Shown: in pieces, positions 9,319 through 17,597 of the stretch | Position numbering within the stretch: the stretch's first letter is position 1 | How the letters are laid out: the number at the start of each line of letters is the position of its first letter | Source of the DNA: Verrucomicrobiota bacterium | GTDB lineage: Bacteria; Verrucomicrobiota; Verrucomicrobiia; Limisphaerales; JACRJZ01 | Assembly (NCBI GenBank): GCA_016219875.1 | Contig: JACRJZ010000021.1 | Coordinates: forward strand, 62,001 to 126,000 | DNA length: 64,000 bases | Direction of reading: 5' to 3' | The notes under the pieces: model-generated | The model's input: the letters and a program-made list of their open reading frames with translations, nothing else | Database searches by the model: none | Told to the model about the DNA's origin: nothing | Position numbers and translations under genes: made by a program

Positions 9319-9555
9319 GTAGCAGCCGACGTGAGGAGGCTCACTCTGAATGCAGATTGCAGATTGAAAACAGAGCCTGCCAAGGAACGGTGACGGCAGA
9401 CGTGCGAAACCAGAAGGAGACAGCGAAGGCGAGGGCGACTGGAAGTGCACACTTTTAAAAGTGTGCACCTCCATCTTCAATACCGAACCGGCCAAGTTCC
9501 TTGGCCCGATACAGCAATCATCGGTTGCTCCGACTCTCCTAACGTCGGCTGCCAC
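9319..9555. repeat. MITE-like element bounded by inverted family-1 repeats
   Basis: The left end (9319-9342) is identical over 24 bases to 2152-2175. The right end (9532-9555) is its inverted copy with 20 of 24 positions matching, and continues into CAGTTTTGCAG just as copy A continues into TGCAAAACT. Between them lie about 190 bases with no convincing gene and a near-central perfect palindrome. Size and symmetry suggest a non-autonomous mobile element. It fills most of the 392-base divergent gap between the PQQ-propeller gene and the CotH-like gene; no transposase is present. Confidence 0.65.
9441..9472. repeat. Long perfect palindrome in divergent promoter region
   Basis: Positions 9445-9468 form a perfect 24-base palindrome (half site GTGCACACTTTT), extended on both sides by GGA/TCC after one mismatch, giving 9441-9472. 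It sits near the middle of the element bounded by inverted family-1 repeats. It could be the fold-back core of a mobile element or an operator for the two divergent genes; only the symmetry itself is certain. Confidence 0.8.
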
Positions 9556-9648
9556 AGTTTTGCAGGAAGCTCCCGGAAGACTCCCATGTTTGCTTCCGTC
9601 CGCTTTCCCCTTTGAACAAAACGCCGTTCGTCGCGTCAGTAACCGACA

Positions 9649-11283
9649 GTGAGAAGCAAGTGCGGCATCAGCCCTCGGCTGTCTTCCGCGGTGAGTTGGC
9701 CGCGGATCGTGTTGGTCCTCCTCGTCATGGCGGGCGGCGGAGCGTTGGCTGCGCACGTTACCGCGCCGCTTGATGCGCCGGGGGCGGACCTCTTCGAGCC
9801 GCAGCCGCTGCGCACGTTCAAGATTGACGTCGTCGGACGGGACCTGGAGCAACTGCGACGCGATGACCGCCACTACGTGCGCTGCACGGTGCGCGTGGGC
9901 GAAGTGGTCTTGCGCGACGTGGGCGTGCATGTCAAAGGGGCGGCCGGCAGCCGGCGCGGCTTTGATGACGTCCCGGCGCTCACGCTGAACTTCGACAAGT
10001 TCGTCCCTGGCCAGCGGTTTCACGGACTGTCGAAGCTCCACCTGAACAACTCCGTCCAGGACGGCAGTTATCTGACGGCGAATGTCTGCGGCGAGTTGTT
10101 CCGGCAGGCGGGCGTGCCGGCCCCGCGTGCGGCGAACGCCTGCTTAACGTTGAACGGTCGTGATCTGGGCGTGTACGTGATCGTCGAGGGCTTCGACAAA
10201 GTCTTTCTCAAGCAGTACTTCGAACGGGCCAAAGGCAATCTCTACGACGGCGGCTTTTGTCGCGACATTACCCAGCCGCTGGAGAAACTCTCCGGCAGTG
10301 CCCTGAAAGAGCAACCGGAACTGAAGGCGCTGGTGAAAGCCGCCGACGAGCGGGACCTCGGCAAACGCTGGCAACGGCTGCAGGAACTGCTCGACGTGGA
10401 CGGTTTCATCTCGTTCTGCGTGCTGGAAGTCATGTGCTGGGACTGGGACGGCTACGTCTTGAAGCCGAACAACTACAAGCTCTATTGGGATCCCGACTCG
10501 AACAAGATCACGTTCTTCCCGCACGGCCTGGACCAAATGTTCTGGGAGCCGCGTGGGCCGGTCCAACCCGAGATGCGGGGCTTGGTGGCCGAGGCGCTGC
10601 TCGACACTCCGGAAGGCCGGCAGCGATACCGCGCCCGCATGACGGAGTTGCTGACCAACGGCGTCTTCAACGTGGCCGCGATCACCAATCGCCTTGGCCT
10701 CTACGCGCGACACATCCGCGGCGCGTGGGTGGCGCGCGACCCGCACGCGGGCCGGAATTGCGACGGACAGACGCGCCGGATTTGCGATTTGATCGCCCAG
10801 CGGGCCGCCTACTTGACCAAGCAGTTACTGCCGCCTGCGGCGAAGCCGCCCCTTTTTGAAAATGGCGTGGCGCGCGTCGGCGGCTGGAAGGCGGACAACG
10901 AGCCGGGCTTGGCGAAGTTGGAGCAGGGCAGGGGACCAGACAATCGAAACGTCCTGCTCATCAGCACCAGCGCGCGAGCCGTGGCCTCGTGGCGGGCGCG
11001 CGTGTGGCTGGACCCAGGCCGGTATCGGTTTGAAGGGCAGGCCCGTACCGTGGACGTGGCGGCGGTGAAGGACGAACTGGGTGAAGGCGCGGGCCTGCGG
11101 GTTTCGGGCGCCGCCGGGTCGCGGACCAACAAGCTGTCCGGCGATTCCTCCTGGCAGAAACTCCAGCACGAGTTCGACGTGGCGGGGGCGTTGCAGGAGA
11201 TCGTCCTGGTCTGCGAACTCAGGGCGAGCAAGGGCCAGGTGTGGTTCGACCTGGATTCATTGCGCCTGGCCAAACTCAGGTAG
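9649..11283 (+). CDS. CotH-type protein kinase-like secreted protein
   Basis: A 544-residue protein of the CotH family, atypical kinases that in Bacillus phosphorylate spore-coat proteins and are widespread in non-sporeformers. Visible family features are VHVKGAAGSRRGFDDVPAL (the G-x-x-S/R substrate loop), LNNSVQDGSYLTANVCGELFRQAGVP, ARAKGNLYDG-like region, and the C-lobe block CWDWDGYVLKPNNYKLYWD followed by FFPHGLDQMF, which holds the likely metal-binding Asp. A signal peptide or anchor (PRIVLVLLVMAGGGALA) precedes it. Residues about 410-544 form a separate beta-sandwich resembling a carbohydrate-binding module. The start codon at 9649 is GTG; no strong ribosome site was seen. The role in this locus is unknown; modification of secreted proteins is inference. 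Confidence 0.85.
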   Translation: MRSKCGISPRLSSAVSWPRIVLVLLVMAGGGALAAHVTAPLDAPGADLFEPQPLRTFKIDVVGRDLEQLRRDDRHYVRCTVRVGEVVLRDVGVHVKGAAGSRRGFDDVPALTLNFDKFVPGQRFHGLSKLHLNNSVQDGSYLTANVCGELFRQAGVPAPRAANACLTLNGRDLGVYVIVEGFDKVFLKQYFERAKGNLYDGGFCRDITQPLEKLSGSALKEQPELKALVKAADERDLGKRWQRLQELLDVDGFISFCVLEVMCWDWDGYVLKPNNYKLYWDPDSNKITFFPHGLDQMFWEPRGPVQPEMRGLVAEALLDTPEGRQRYRARMTELLTNGVFNVAAITNRLGLYARHIRGAWVARDPHAGRNCDGQTRRICDLIAQRAAYLTKQLLPPAAKPPLFENGVARVGGWKADNEPGLAKLEQGRGPDNRNVLLISTSARAVASWRARVWLDPGRYRFEGQARTVDVAAVKDELGEGAGLRVSGAAGSRTNKLSGDSSWQKLQHEFDVAGALQEIVLVCELRASKGQVWFDLDSLRLAKLR

Positions 11284-11316
11284 GTCGTGCAATTGGCTCA
11301 CCATCCGAGTGGAACG

Positions 11317-12534
11317 ATGAACGCGATGCCAACCCGGCCTCGGCAACAGGCGGGGGGCGACCGTGGGCGGCCTCACGTGGCGCTGATTATCGAAACCTCG
11401 GTGGTCTATGGGCGGCAGATTCTACGGGGCATCTCGCGCTACTTGCGCACGCACGGGGCTTGGTCCGTGTTTCTCGATGAGCGGGAACTGCGCGCCCCTC
11501 CGCCGGAGTGGTTGTCCCATTGGCGCGGGGAGGGCGTGATCTGCCGCTCCACCACGCCGGAATGGGCCAGCATCTTTCGCCGCTGGCGGCTGCCAGTCGT
11601 CGATCTCAACGACCTCTATCTCGATCTCGGTTTGCCGCGGGTCGGTTCCGACATGCCAGCGATCGGGCGCATGGGCGCGGAGCATCTGCGCGAGCGCGGC
11701 TTTCGCCATTTAGCGTTTTGCGGCTTCAGCGGCGAGACGTGGTCGGAGCAGCGCCGCGAAGGATTCGTCGAAGCGGCGCAAGGACTCGTGACACCTGGCA
11801 GCACCTACGAGTCGGCCTGGTCCGGCTTGCGCCAGCATCCGTGGCAGGAAGAGCGCGATCGGATTGCCCAGTGGCTTCAGTCGTTGCCGCGGCCCGCCGG
11901 CATCATGGCGTGCAACGACGTGCGGGCGCAGCACGTGCTCGACGCGTGCCGGCATGTCGGCGCGGCCGTGCCGGACGAGATCGCGGTGGTGGGCGTGGAC
12001 AACGCCGAGACCTTCTGCGAACTGTGCAACCCGCCCCTGTCGAGCGTGGTCCCCAACGCCGAGCGCATTGGCTTCGAAGCGGCGGCGCTGTTGGATCGCT
12101 TGATGACCGGCGGCAAGCCACCCGCCCGGAGCCTGCTGGTGGAGCCGTTGGCTGTGGTGACACGACAGTCCTCCGACGTCTTTGCTGTGGAAGATGCTCT
12201 CGTTGCCCGCGCGGTACGACTCATTCGTGAGCGCGCCTGCCAGGGAATCAAGGTGTCCGGCTTGATCGGTGAAATGCACTGCTCCCGCTCCATTCTGGAA
12301 CGCCGCTTCCGCGAGCATCTGGGGCGTTCGCCCCAAGCTGAAATCCGCGAAGTGCAGATCCGCCGCGTCAAGCAACTGCTGGCGGACACGGATTGGACGT
12401 TGCCTCGCATTGCCGAATCCGCCGGCATCGAACACCCGGAGTATCTGAGCGTGGTTTTCAAGCGTCACACGGGCCAGACGCCCGGCCAGTACCGGCAGGC
12501 CAGTCGTCCAGCGGGCAGGTCGAGCGACGCGTAA
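11317..12534 (+). CDS. XylR-family AraC-type transcriptional regulator
   Basis: About 405 residues. The N-terminal two thirds are a LacI/PBP1-like sugar sensor (HVALIIETSVVYGRQILRGI, VGSDMPAIGRMGAEHLRERGF, RPAGIMACNDVRAQHVLDAC, IAVVGVDNAETFCELCNPPLSSV). The last 100 residues are a double helix-turn-helix AraC domain (CSRSILERRFREHLGRSPQAE, then LPRIAESAGIEHPEYLSVVFK). This is the arrangement of E. coli XylR, which activates xylose genes. A longer frame begins with GTG at 11287; the ATG at 11317 is preferred because it is only 30 bases in and precedes the domain. The gene lies directly upstream of the sugar ABC transporter, so it probably senses the transported sugar and controls that operon. 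Confidence 0.92.
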   Translation: MNAMPTRPRQQAGGDRGRPHVALIIETSVVYGRQILRGISRYLRTHGAWSVFLDERELRAPPPEWLSHWRGEGVICRSTTPEWASIFRRWRLPVVDLNDLYLDLGLPRVGSDMPAIGRMGAEHLRERGFRHLAFCGFSGETWSEQRREGFVEAAQGLVTPGSTYESAWSGLRQHPWQEERDRIAQWLQSLPRPAGIMACNDVRAQHVLDACRHVGAAVPDEIAVVGVDNAETFCELCNPPLSSVVPNAERIGFEAAALLDRLMTGGKPPARSLLVEPLAVVTRQSSDVFAVEDALVARAVRLIRERACQGIKVSGLIGEMHCSRSILERRFREHLGRSPQAEIREVQIRRVKQLLADTDWTLPRIAESAGIEHPEYLSVVFKRHTGQTPGQYRQASRPAGRSSDA

Positions 12535-12680
12535 CGGTTCTCAGGGAACAACTCACCCTCCTGGTGTCCGCGTCGGCCGGCACGCGACTTCTCGTCGAAA
12601 AGAATCTCAATCCCCCGGACAAGCGAACTCATTGTCGTCACCTGCCTGAAGCGTAGTCTCGCGACAGACAGTCCTGAACC

Positions 12681-14381
12681 ATGCACGCGGCTCGACACCA
12701 TGAGACCCATGCGCGCGGTTTGCGCCAAACCGCGGCGGCAGGCTGTGGTCTCGTGGATTCGCGCCGGCAGGAGCAGGCCGCTCCGGCCATCGCCTTTCGG
12801 AATGTCAGCAAGCGGTTCCCCGGCGTCGTCGCGCTGCACGGCGTGAGCTTCGAGGTCCGGACGGGCTCGTGCCACGCCTTGATGGGCGAGAACGGCGCGG
12901 GTAAAAGCACGCTCGGAAAAATCCTCGCCGGCATCTACCAGCCTGACGGCGGACACATCGAGTCGGACGGCGTCCCGCGCCGGTTTCGCTCGCCGCTGGA
13001 AGCGCGCCAGGCGGGCGTGGGCATCGTCCACCAGGAACTGGCGCTCTGCCCGAACCTGAGCGTGGCGGAAAACCTGTGCTTGTCGGCGTTGCCAAGGCGC
13101 GGCGTGGTGGTGGATCGCGAGGGACTGCTGACACAGGCGAAACGCTTCCTGAACGAAGTCGGCGCGGATTGCGATCCGGAGGATGAACTCGGCGCTCTCT
13201 CAACCGGTCAGACCCAACTGATCCAGATCGCTGCCGCGCTCGCTACCGGCGCACGCATCCTCGTGATGGACGAGCCGACCAGTTCGCTCTCGCTGGCCGA
13301 GGCGCGACGGTTGGAACAGTTGATCGCACAACTCCGTCAACGCGGCACCACGATCCTCTACGTGTCCCATCGCATGGAGGAAATCTTCCGTTCCTGCGAT
13401 ACCGTGACGGTGCTCCGCGACGGCGGACACGTGGCCACCATGCCGCTGGAGCAAACGAATCCCGACGATCTGGTGCGCATGATGATTGGCCGCTCGCTGG
13501 CGCAGTTTTTCCCCGCCCATGCTGCCCACGCGGCTGGGCCGGAGCGCCTGCGCGTGGAAGGGTTTTCGTCACCCGGCAAGTTCCGCGACGTGAGTTTCAG
13601 CCTCCGCGCCGGTGAGGTGTTGGGGCTGGCGGGTTTGGTCGGCTCTGGCCGCAGCGAAGTGGCGCTCGGCATTTTCGGGCTCGACCCGGCGGCCACGGGC
13701 CGCGTGTTCGTCGAGAATCAGCCCGCCCGTATTCGCAATCCACGCGAGGCCATGTCGCTGGGTATCGGCCTCGTGGGCGAGGATCGCAAGCGCCAGGGGA
13801 TGGTCCCCGAGATGAGTTGCGGCGAAAACGTGACGCTGGCGTCGCTCCACTGTCCCGGTGGGCGCGGTGTCTGGGGACGATTCGTTCACTGCCCGCTGTG
13901 CGCACGCAAGGCCGAGTGCCTGCGGATCTGGGATTTCATCCGGCTCCGCAGCGAGCGCCAATGGGTGGCGAAGTTCTTCCAGCTATTGCGCGTTCGCGCG
14001 GCCTCGCCAGACGTCTCGGCGGTCACGCTGTCGGGTGGCAACCAGCAGAAGCTCATCCTCGCCCGCTGCCTCGCGCGCAACTGCCGCATCCTGATTCTCG
14101 ACGAACCGACGCGCGGCGTGGACGTGGGCGCGAAGGCGGAGATTCACCGGTTCATTGACGAACTCGCTTCCGCCGGGCACGCGATCCTGATGATTTCTTC
14201 CGAACTGCCGGAAGTCCTGAACCTGAGCACGCGTGTGCTGGTCATGCGCAACGGGCGCGTGGCGGGAATCCTTGATCGTTCCGAGGCGACGCAGGAGAAG
14301 GTCATGCAACTCATGGCCGGCCGAAACGGCGCGAGCCAAGCATCCCCGGCGACACAACTCGCGCAACTGGCAATCGCTTAA
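12681..14381 (+). CDS. Sugar ABC transporter ATP-binding protein (RbsA/XylG type)
   Basis: A 566-residue double-ATPase subunit. First half: Walker A GENGAGKST (about residue 69), signature LSTGQTQLIQIA, Walker B ILVMDEPTSSLS. Second half: degenerate Walker A (GLVGSGRSEVALGI, near 318), intact signature LSGGNQQKLILARCL, Walker B ILILDEPTRGVDVGAKAEI. This asymmetry is normal for CUT2 transporters. An unusual feature lies near residues 390-415, where a segment between the second Walker A and signature carries clustered cysteines (SLHCPGG, HCPLCARKAEC) where relatives usually have a plain basic stretch. The first 30 residues are not conserved, so the true start may be slightly downstream. It is followed 8 bases later by the permease. 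Confidence 0.95.
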   Translation: MHAARHHETHARGLRQTAAAGCGLVDSRRQEQAAPAIAFRNVSKRFPGVVALHGVSFEVRTGSCHALMGENGAGKSTLGKILAGIYQPDGGHIESDGVPRRFRSPLEARQAGVGIVHQELALCPNLSVAENLCLSALPRRGVVVDREGLLTQAKRFLNEVGADCDPEDELGALSTGQTQLIQIAAALATGARILVMDEPTSSLSLAEARRLEQLIAQLRQRGTTILYVSHRMEEIFRSCDTVTVLRDGGHVATMPLEQTNPDDLVRMMIGRSLAQFFPAHAAHAAGPERLRVEGFSSPGKFRDVSFSLRAGEVLGLAGLVGSGRSEVALGIFGLDPAATGRVFVENQPARIRNPREAMSLGIGLVGEDRKRQGMVPEMSCGENVTLASLHCPGGRGVWGRFVHCPLCARKAECLRIWDFIRLRSERQWVAKFFQLLRVRAASPDVSAVTLSGGNQQKLILARCLARNCRILILDEPTRGVDVGAKAEIHRFIDELASAGHAILMISSELPEVLNLSTRVLVMRNGRVAGILDRSEATQEKVMQLMAGRNGASQASPATQLAQLAIA

Positions 14382-14389
14382 GCCAAACG

Positions 14390-15556
14390 ATGGAATCCGA
14401 TCCCCAAACCTTGCCCGCAGTGATTGCGGCCGAATCGCCAGCGCGGCCGCCGCGTCGTCGTTCTCGGTTCAAGGAGACGGGACTGCTCGGTGTGATGCTC
14501 GCGCTCGGGTTGATGCTCTCCATCTTCGGCGGCTCGCTGCAAGTGCGGGACCGCGACACCGGCGAAACGCGCACCGTGAACAAGTTCCTGCGCGCTGACA
14601 ATCTCGACAAGCTCGCCAAGAACACCTCGTTCTTCGCCATCATGGCGATTGGCGCGACATTCGTCATCATCACCGGCGGCATTGATCTTTCGGTAGGTTC
14701 GATCTACTGCCTGGCGGCGGTTTGCGGCGCGATGTTCTTGAATCACTTTGGCCCGCGCGGGGCCGGGGCGGGCGCTTCGCCGGTCTGGGTCGTGCCGATG
14801 GCGATTCTGATTTGCCTCGGCGTGGGAACGCTGTGCGGATTGCTCAATAGCGTGGGCGTCGTCTGGTTGCGCGTGCATCCGTTTGTGATCACGCTGGGTA
14901 CGATGGCGATCTTTCGCGGCGTCGCGTTCGTGATGACCAAGGCGCAGGCTTTCACGCATTTCCCAGCCGAGTTCACCGACGGTTTGATCCGCTACAAAGT
15001 CGCCTGGGGCGGCGCCAATCTCTTTCCCGTCCCGCTCGCCATCATGATCGGCGTGACGTTGCTGGCCGCGTGGTATTTGCGGCGCGCGGTGACGGGGCGG
15101 CACGTCTTCGCCGTCGGCGGCAACGAACAGGCGTCGCTCTTCAGCGGCCTACCGGTGAGTGCCGTAAAGCTCAAGGTCTATGCCTTCAGCGGCCTGACCG
15201 CCGGTATCGCCGCGATGATCATGCTCGGCTACTACGGCTCGGCGTCGTCGGACGCGGGCAAGGGTTACGAGCTCGACGTGATCGCGGCGGCGGTGGTCGG
15301 TGGCGCGAGCCTGGCGGGCGGACGCGGCACGGCGCTGGGCGCGTTGCTCGGCGCGCTCATCATCCAGATGATCAACAACGGCATCGTCATCCTGAACATT
15401 GATCAGAACTACAGCCAGATTATCATCGGCACGGTCATCGTGTTGGCGGTGCTGTTGGATCGCGTGAATAGTGTCTTCCGCGAAAAGCGCCTCTCTCGTG
15501 CGGCGCAATTGGTAAAGGAATCCCGCAACGAAGAAGCCTCCGAGTCAAAATCCTAA
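14390..15556 (+). CDS. Sugar ABC transporter permease (RbsC type)
   Basis: A 388-residue polytopic inner-membrane protein of the CUT2 class. Diagnostic sequence is VIITGGIDLSVGSIYCLAA near residue 97 and the C-terminal GGASLAGGRGTALGALLGAL before a final IIQMINNGIVIL. Several hydrophobic helices are clear (LLGVMLALGLMLSIF, VVPMAILICLGVGTLC, LAIMIGVTLLAAWYL). The cytoplasmic N-terminus has an Arg-rich segment (RPPRRRSRFK). It is translationally close to the ATPase (8-base gap) and the binding protein (24-base gap), forming one operon. The sugar cannot be set from sequence; the XylR-like regulator and arabinofuranosidases nearby suggest a pentose. Confidence 0.95.
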   Translation: MESDPQTLPAVIAAESPARPPRRRSRFKETGLLGVMLALGLMLSIFGGSLQVRDRDTGETRTVNKFLRADNLDKLAKNTSFFAIMAIGATFVIITGGIDLSVGSIYCLAAVCGAMFLNHFGPRGAGAGASPVWVVPMAILICLGVGTLCGLLNSVGVVWLRVHPFVITLGTMAIFRGVAFVMTKAQAFTHFPAEFTDGLIRYKVAWGGANLFPVPLAIMIGVTLLAAWYLRRAVTGRHVFAVGGNEQASLFSGLPVSAVKLKVYAFSGLTAGIAAMIMLGYYGSASSDAGKGYELDVIAAAVVGGASLAGGRGTALGALLGALIIQMINNGIVILNIDQNYSQIIIGTVIVLAVLLDRVNSVFREKRLSRAAQLVKESRNEEASESKS

Positions 15557-15580
15557 ACACTCAAGCCGCAGAAACCATTT

Positions 15581-16597
15581 ATGAAAACTCAGTCCCTACT
15601 CCAATACCTCGCCCTGGCCAGCCTGAGCGTCTTGTTCGTCACTGGCTGCGGAAAGAAGGACGCGCCGCAAACCGCTTCGCCCGAAACGGGAAAGAAGTCG
15701 CCCAAGTCCGAATACACCTTCGTTCTGGTAGCAAAGAGCCAGTCCAACCCAGTCTTCCAGGCTGCCCGCGTCGGCGCGGAAGACGCCGCTGCGGATCTCA
15801 GCAAGAAGCTGGGGGTGAAGATCACCATGCTCTGGCGCACGCCGAACGAGGACGACGCCCAGAAGCAGGTCGAGTATCTCGAACAGTTGATCCTGCAAGG
15901 CGTGGATGGCATCAGTGTAAGTTGCACCGAAGCCGAGACGCTGACGCCTGCAATTGACCGCGCGGTGAAGCAGGGCGTCGCGGTGATGTGCTTCGACAGC
16001 GACGCCCCCGCCAGCCAACGCTTCTGCTATCACGGCACGGACGACGTCGATAGCGGCCACACGATCATGCGCGAACTGGCCGCGGTGCTCGGGCCGGGCA
16101 AACACGTCGTCGCCATTCCGGGCGGCAATCAGAACGCGCGCAACATCCAGAACCGCATCAAGGGCGCGCTGGATGAAGCCAAGAAGTTTCCCGACATCAC
16201 GATCCGCGGCGTGTATTACAGCAAGGAAGTGCCGCAGGACGCGGCCGCGAAGATCGAGGAAGTCCAGACGGCGAACCCGGACATCGACGGCTGGGCCATG
16301 ATCGGGTCATGGAGCTTGTTCACCGATGCGCTGCTCAAGTGGGAGCCGGGCAAGGTGAAGATCGTGGCGATGGACGCGTTGCCCGCCGAACTGCCTTACC
16401 TCCGCAAAGGCGTGGTCCAGAAACTCTTCGCCCAGCAAACTTACAAGTGGGGCTGGCGCTCCATCGAGTTGCTGGCGGACAAGGTCATCCTGGGCAAGAG
16501 CCCAACTCAGGTCCTCGACTATTCGCCGCTGCCACCCGTCACGAAAGAGAACGTGGACGAGTTCGAGCAGAACTGGAAGAAGTGGCTGCGCCAGTAA
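15581..16597 (+). CDS. Sugar ABC transporter substrate-binding lipoprotein
   Basis: A 338-residue periplasmic binding protein of the RbsB/Peripla_BP_4 family. The signal ends in a lipobox (VLFVTGC, Cys23), so it is anchored to a membrane. Conserved blocks are TFVLVAKSQSNPVFQAARVG, QVEYLEQLILQGVDGISVS, VAVMCFDSDAPAS, VVAIPGGNQNARNIQNRIKG and the hinge ANPDIDGWAMIGSWSL. It delivers sugar to the permease encoded just upstream. A KSQSN start in place of the more usual KxxxNPF may matter for specificity but no ligand is assigned. Confidence 0.94.
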   Translation: MKTQSLLQYLALASLSVLFVTGCGKKDAPQTASPETGKKSPKSEYTFVLVAKSQSNPVFQAARVGAEDAAADLSKKLGVKITMLWRTPNEDDAQKQVEYLEQLILQGVDGISVSCTEAETLTPAIDRAVKQGVAVMCFDSDAPASQRFCYHGTDDVDSGHTIMRELAAVLGPGKHVVAIPGGNQNARNIQNRIKGALDEAKKFPDITIRGVYYSKEVPQDAAAKIEEVQTANPDIDGWAMIGSWSLFTDALLKWEPGKVKIVAMDALPAELPYLRKGVVQKLFAQQTYKWGWRSIELLADKVILGKSPTQVLDYSPLPPVTKENVDEFEQNWKKWLRQ

Positions 16598-16618
16598 CCG
16601 GTTCCCAGCATCGCCTCC

Positions 16619-17374
16619 ATGCTCACCGGCGTCGTATTCGACATCAAGGAATTCGCAGTCCATGACGGGCCGGGCGTGCGCGTCACCGTTTTCCTGAAAG
16701 GCTGCCCCTTGCGCTGCTCCTGGTGTCACAATCCCGAAGGCTTGTCGCCGCAACCCCAGGTGTTGCGCAGCGTGGCTGGTGATCGTGTCGCGGGACAGGT
16801 CTTCACTTCGGCGGAACTCGCGGCGCGCCTCAACGGGCAGGCGAACTTGCTCCGCACGGGCGAGGGTGGCGTAACGTTCTCCGGCGGTGAACCGCTGGCG
16901 CAAGCAGCCTTTGTCGCGGAAGTGATCGACCAGTTGAACAACCTCCACGTCGTGCTCGATACCTCGGGTCACGCGGAAGAAGCCGAGTTCCGCGCGGTCG
17001 CCAGCAAGGTCAGCCTGGTCTATTTCGACCTGAAGCTGGTCGATGCCGAGCAACACCGCCATCATACCGGCGCGGGCAACGAACGCATCCTGCAGAACCT
17101 CCGGGTGCTGAGCGGCCTCGGCGTGCCTTTCGTCATCCGCGTGCCTCTGATTCCGGGCGTGACGGATACGGAGGCGAACCTTTCCAGTGTCGCGCGCCTG
17201 GTCAACGGAATGCCTGGCCTGCAGCGCGTGGATTTGCTGCCCTACAACCGGGTGGCCGGCGCAAAGTATGCCGCGTGCGGGCTGGCCTTTCAGCCTACCT
17301 ACGACGAGTCACGAACGTTAAATCCCAACCTCGCCTGCTTCGCCTCCGCAGGCGTAGAGGTGCGAGTCCTATGA
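16619..17374 (+). CDS. Glycyl-radical enzyme activating protein (radical SAM)
   Basis: A 251-residue PflA-like activase. It reductively cleaves S-adenosylmethionine to place a glycyl radical on a partner enzyme. The iron-sulfur motif is Cys29-x3-Cys33-x2-Cys36 within KGCPLRCSWCHNPEG; other landmarks are DIKEFAVHDGPGVRV at the start, GGVTFSGGEPLAQ (the GGE motif), LDTSGHA and IRVPLIPGVTDTE. It lacks the extra ferredoxin-like cluster domain found in activases of diol-dehydratase-type enzymes, making it closer in size to PflA. It starts 22 bases after the binding protein, so it is part of the transporter operon, and its partner follows after a hairpin-rich spacer. Its stop codon overlaps the first hairpin by two bases. 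Confidence 0.95.
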   Translation: MLTGVVFDIKEFAVHDGPGVRVTVFLKGCPLRCSWCHNPEGLSPQPQVLRSVAGDRVAGQVFTSAELAARLNGQANLLRTGEGGVTFSGGEPLAQAAFVAEVIDQLNNLHVVLDTSGHAEEAEFRAVASKVSLVYFDLKLVDAEQHRHHTGAGNERILQNLRVLSGLGVPFVIRVPLIPGVTDTEANLSSVARLVNGMPGLQRVDLLPYNRVAGAKYAACGLAFQPTYDESRTLNPNLACFASAGVEVRVL

Positions 17375-17563
17375 TCCCAAAGGGATCTAACATGAATAGC
17401 CGTGGGTGCAACCCACGGGACAGCCATCGCATGTTCGCACTGGCCCTGACAGGGCCGAACCGATCTTCCGCAGTTCAGTTCGACCCCGTTGGGGTCGAAA
17501 TTGATAACCGCCTCCGTTCTCCGGGTTTCACCCGGAGCTATTCACGTCCCGCCTCTTCGGGGC
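17373..17563 (+). repeat. Array of six triloop hairpins
   Basis: The spacer between the activase and its target enzyme is filled with six inverted repeats, each with a 3-base loop: 17373-17387 (GATCCC stem), 17400-17418 (CCGTGGGT), 17442-17456 (GGCCCT), 17481-17497 (CGACCCC), 17519-17537 (CTCCGGGT) and 17551-17563 (GCCTC, one G-T wobble). Stems are 5 to 8 bp and, apart from that wobble, perfect. Starts are spaced 27-42 bases. The stems differ in sequence, so structure rather than sequence is conserved. Each could fold in the mRNA and act as attenuator or stabiliser; this is inference. Confidence 0.85.
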
Positions 17564-17597
17564 AGCGAGCGGCACATCAACACTCCGGAGTTTCAAC

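Noticed and set aside
17373..17563. CRISPR-like array
   Set aside because: The units are hairpins of differing sequence without identical repeats or uniform spacers.
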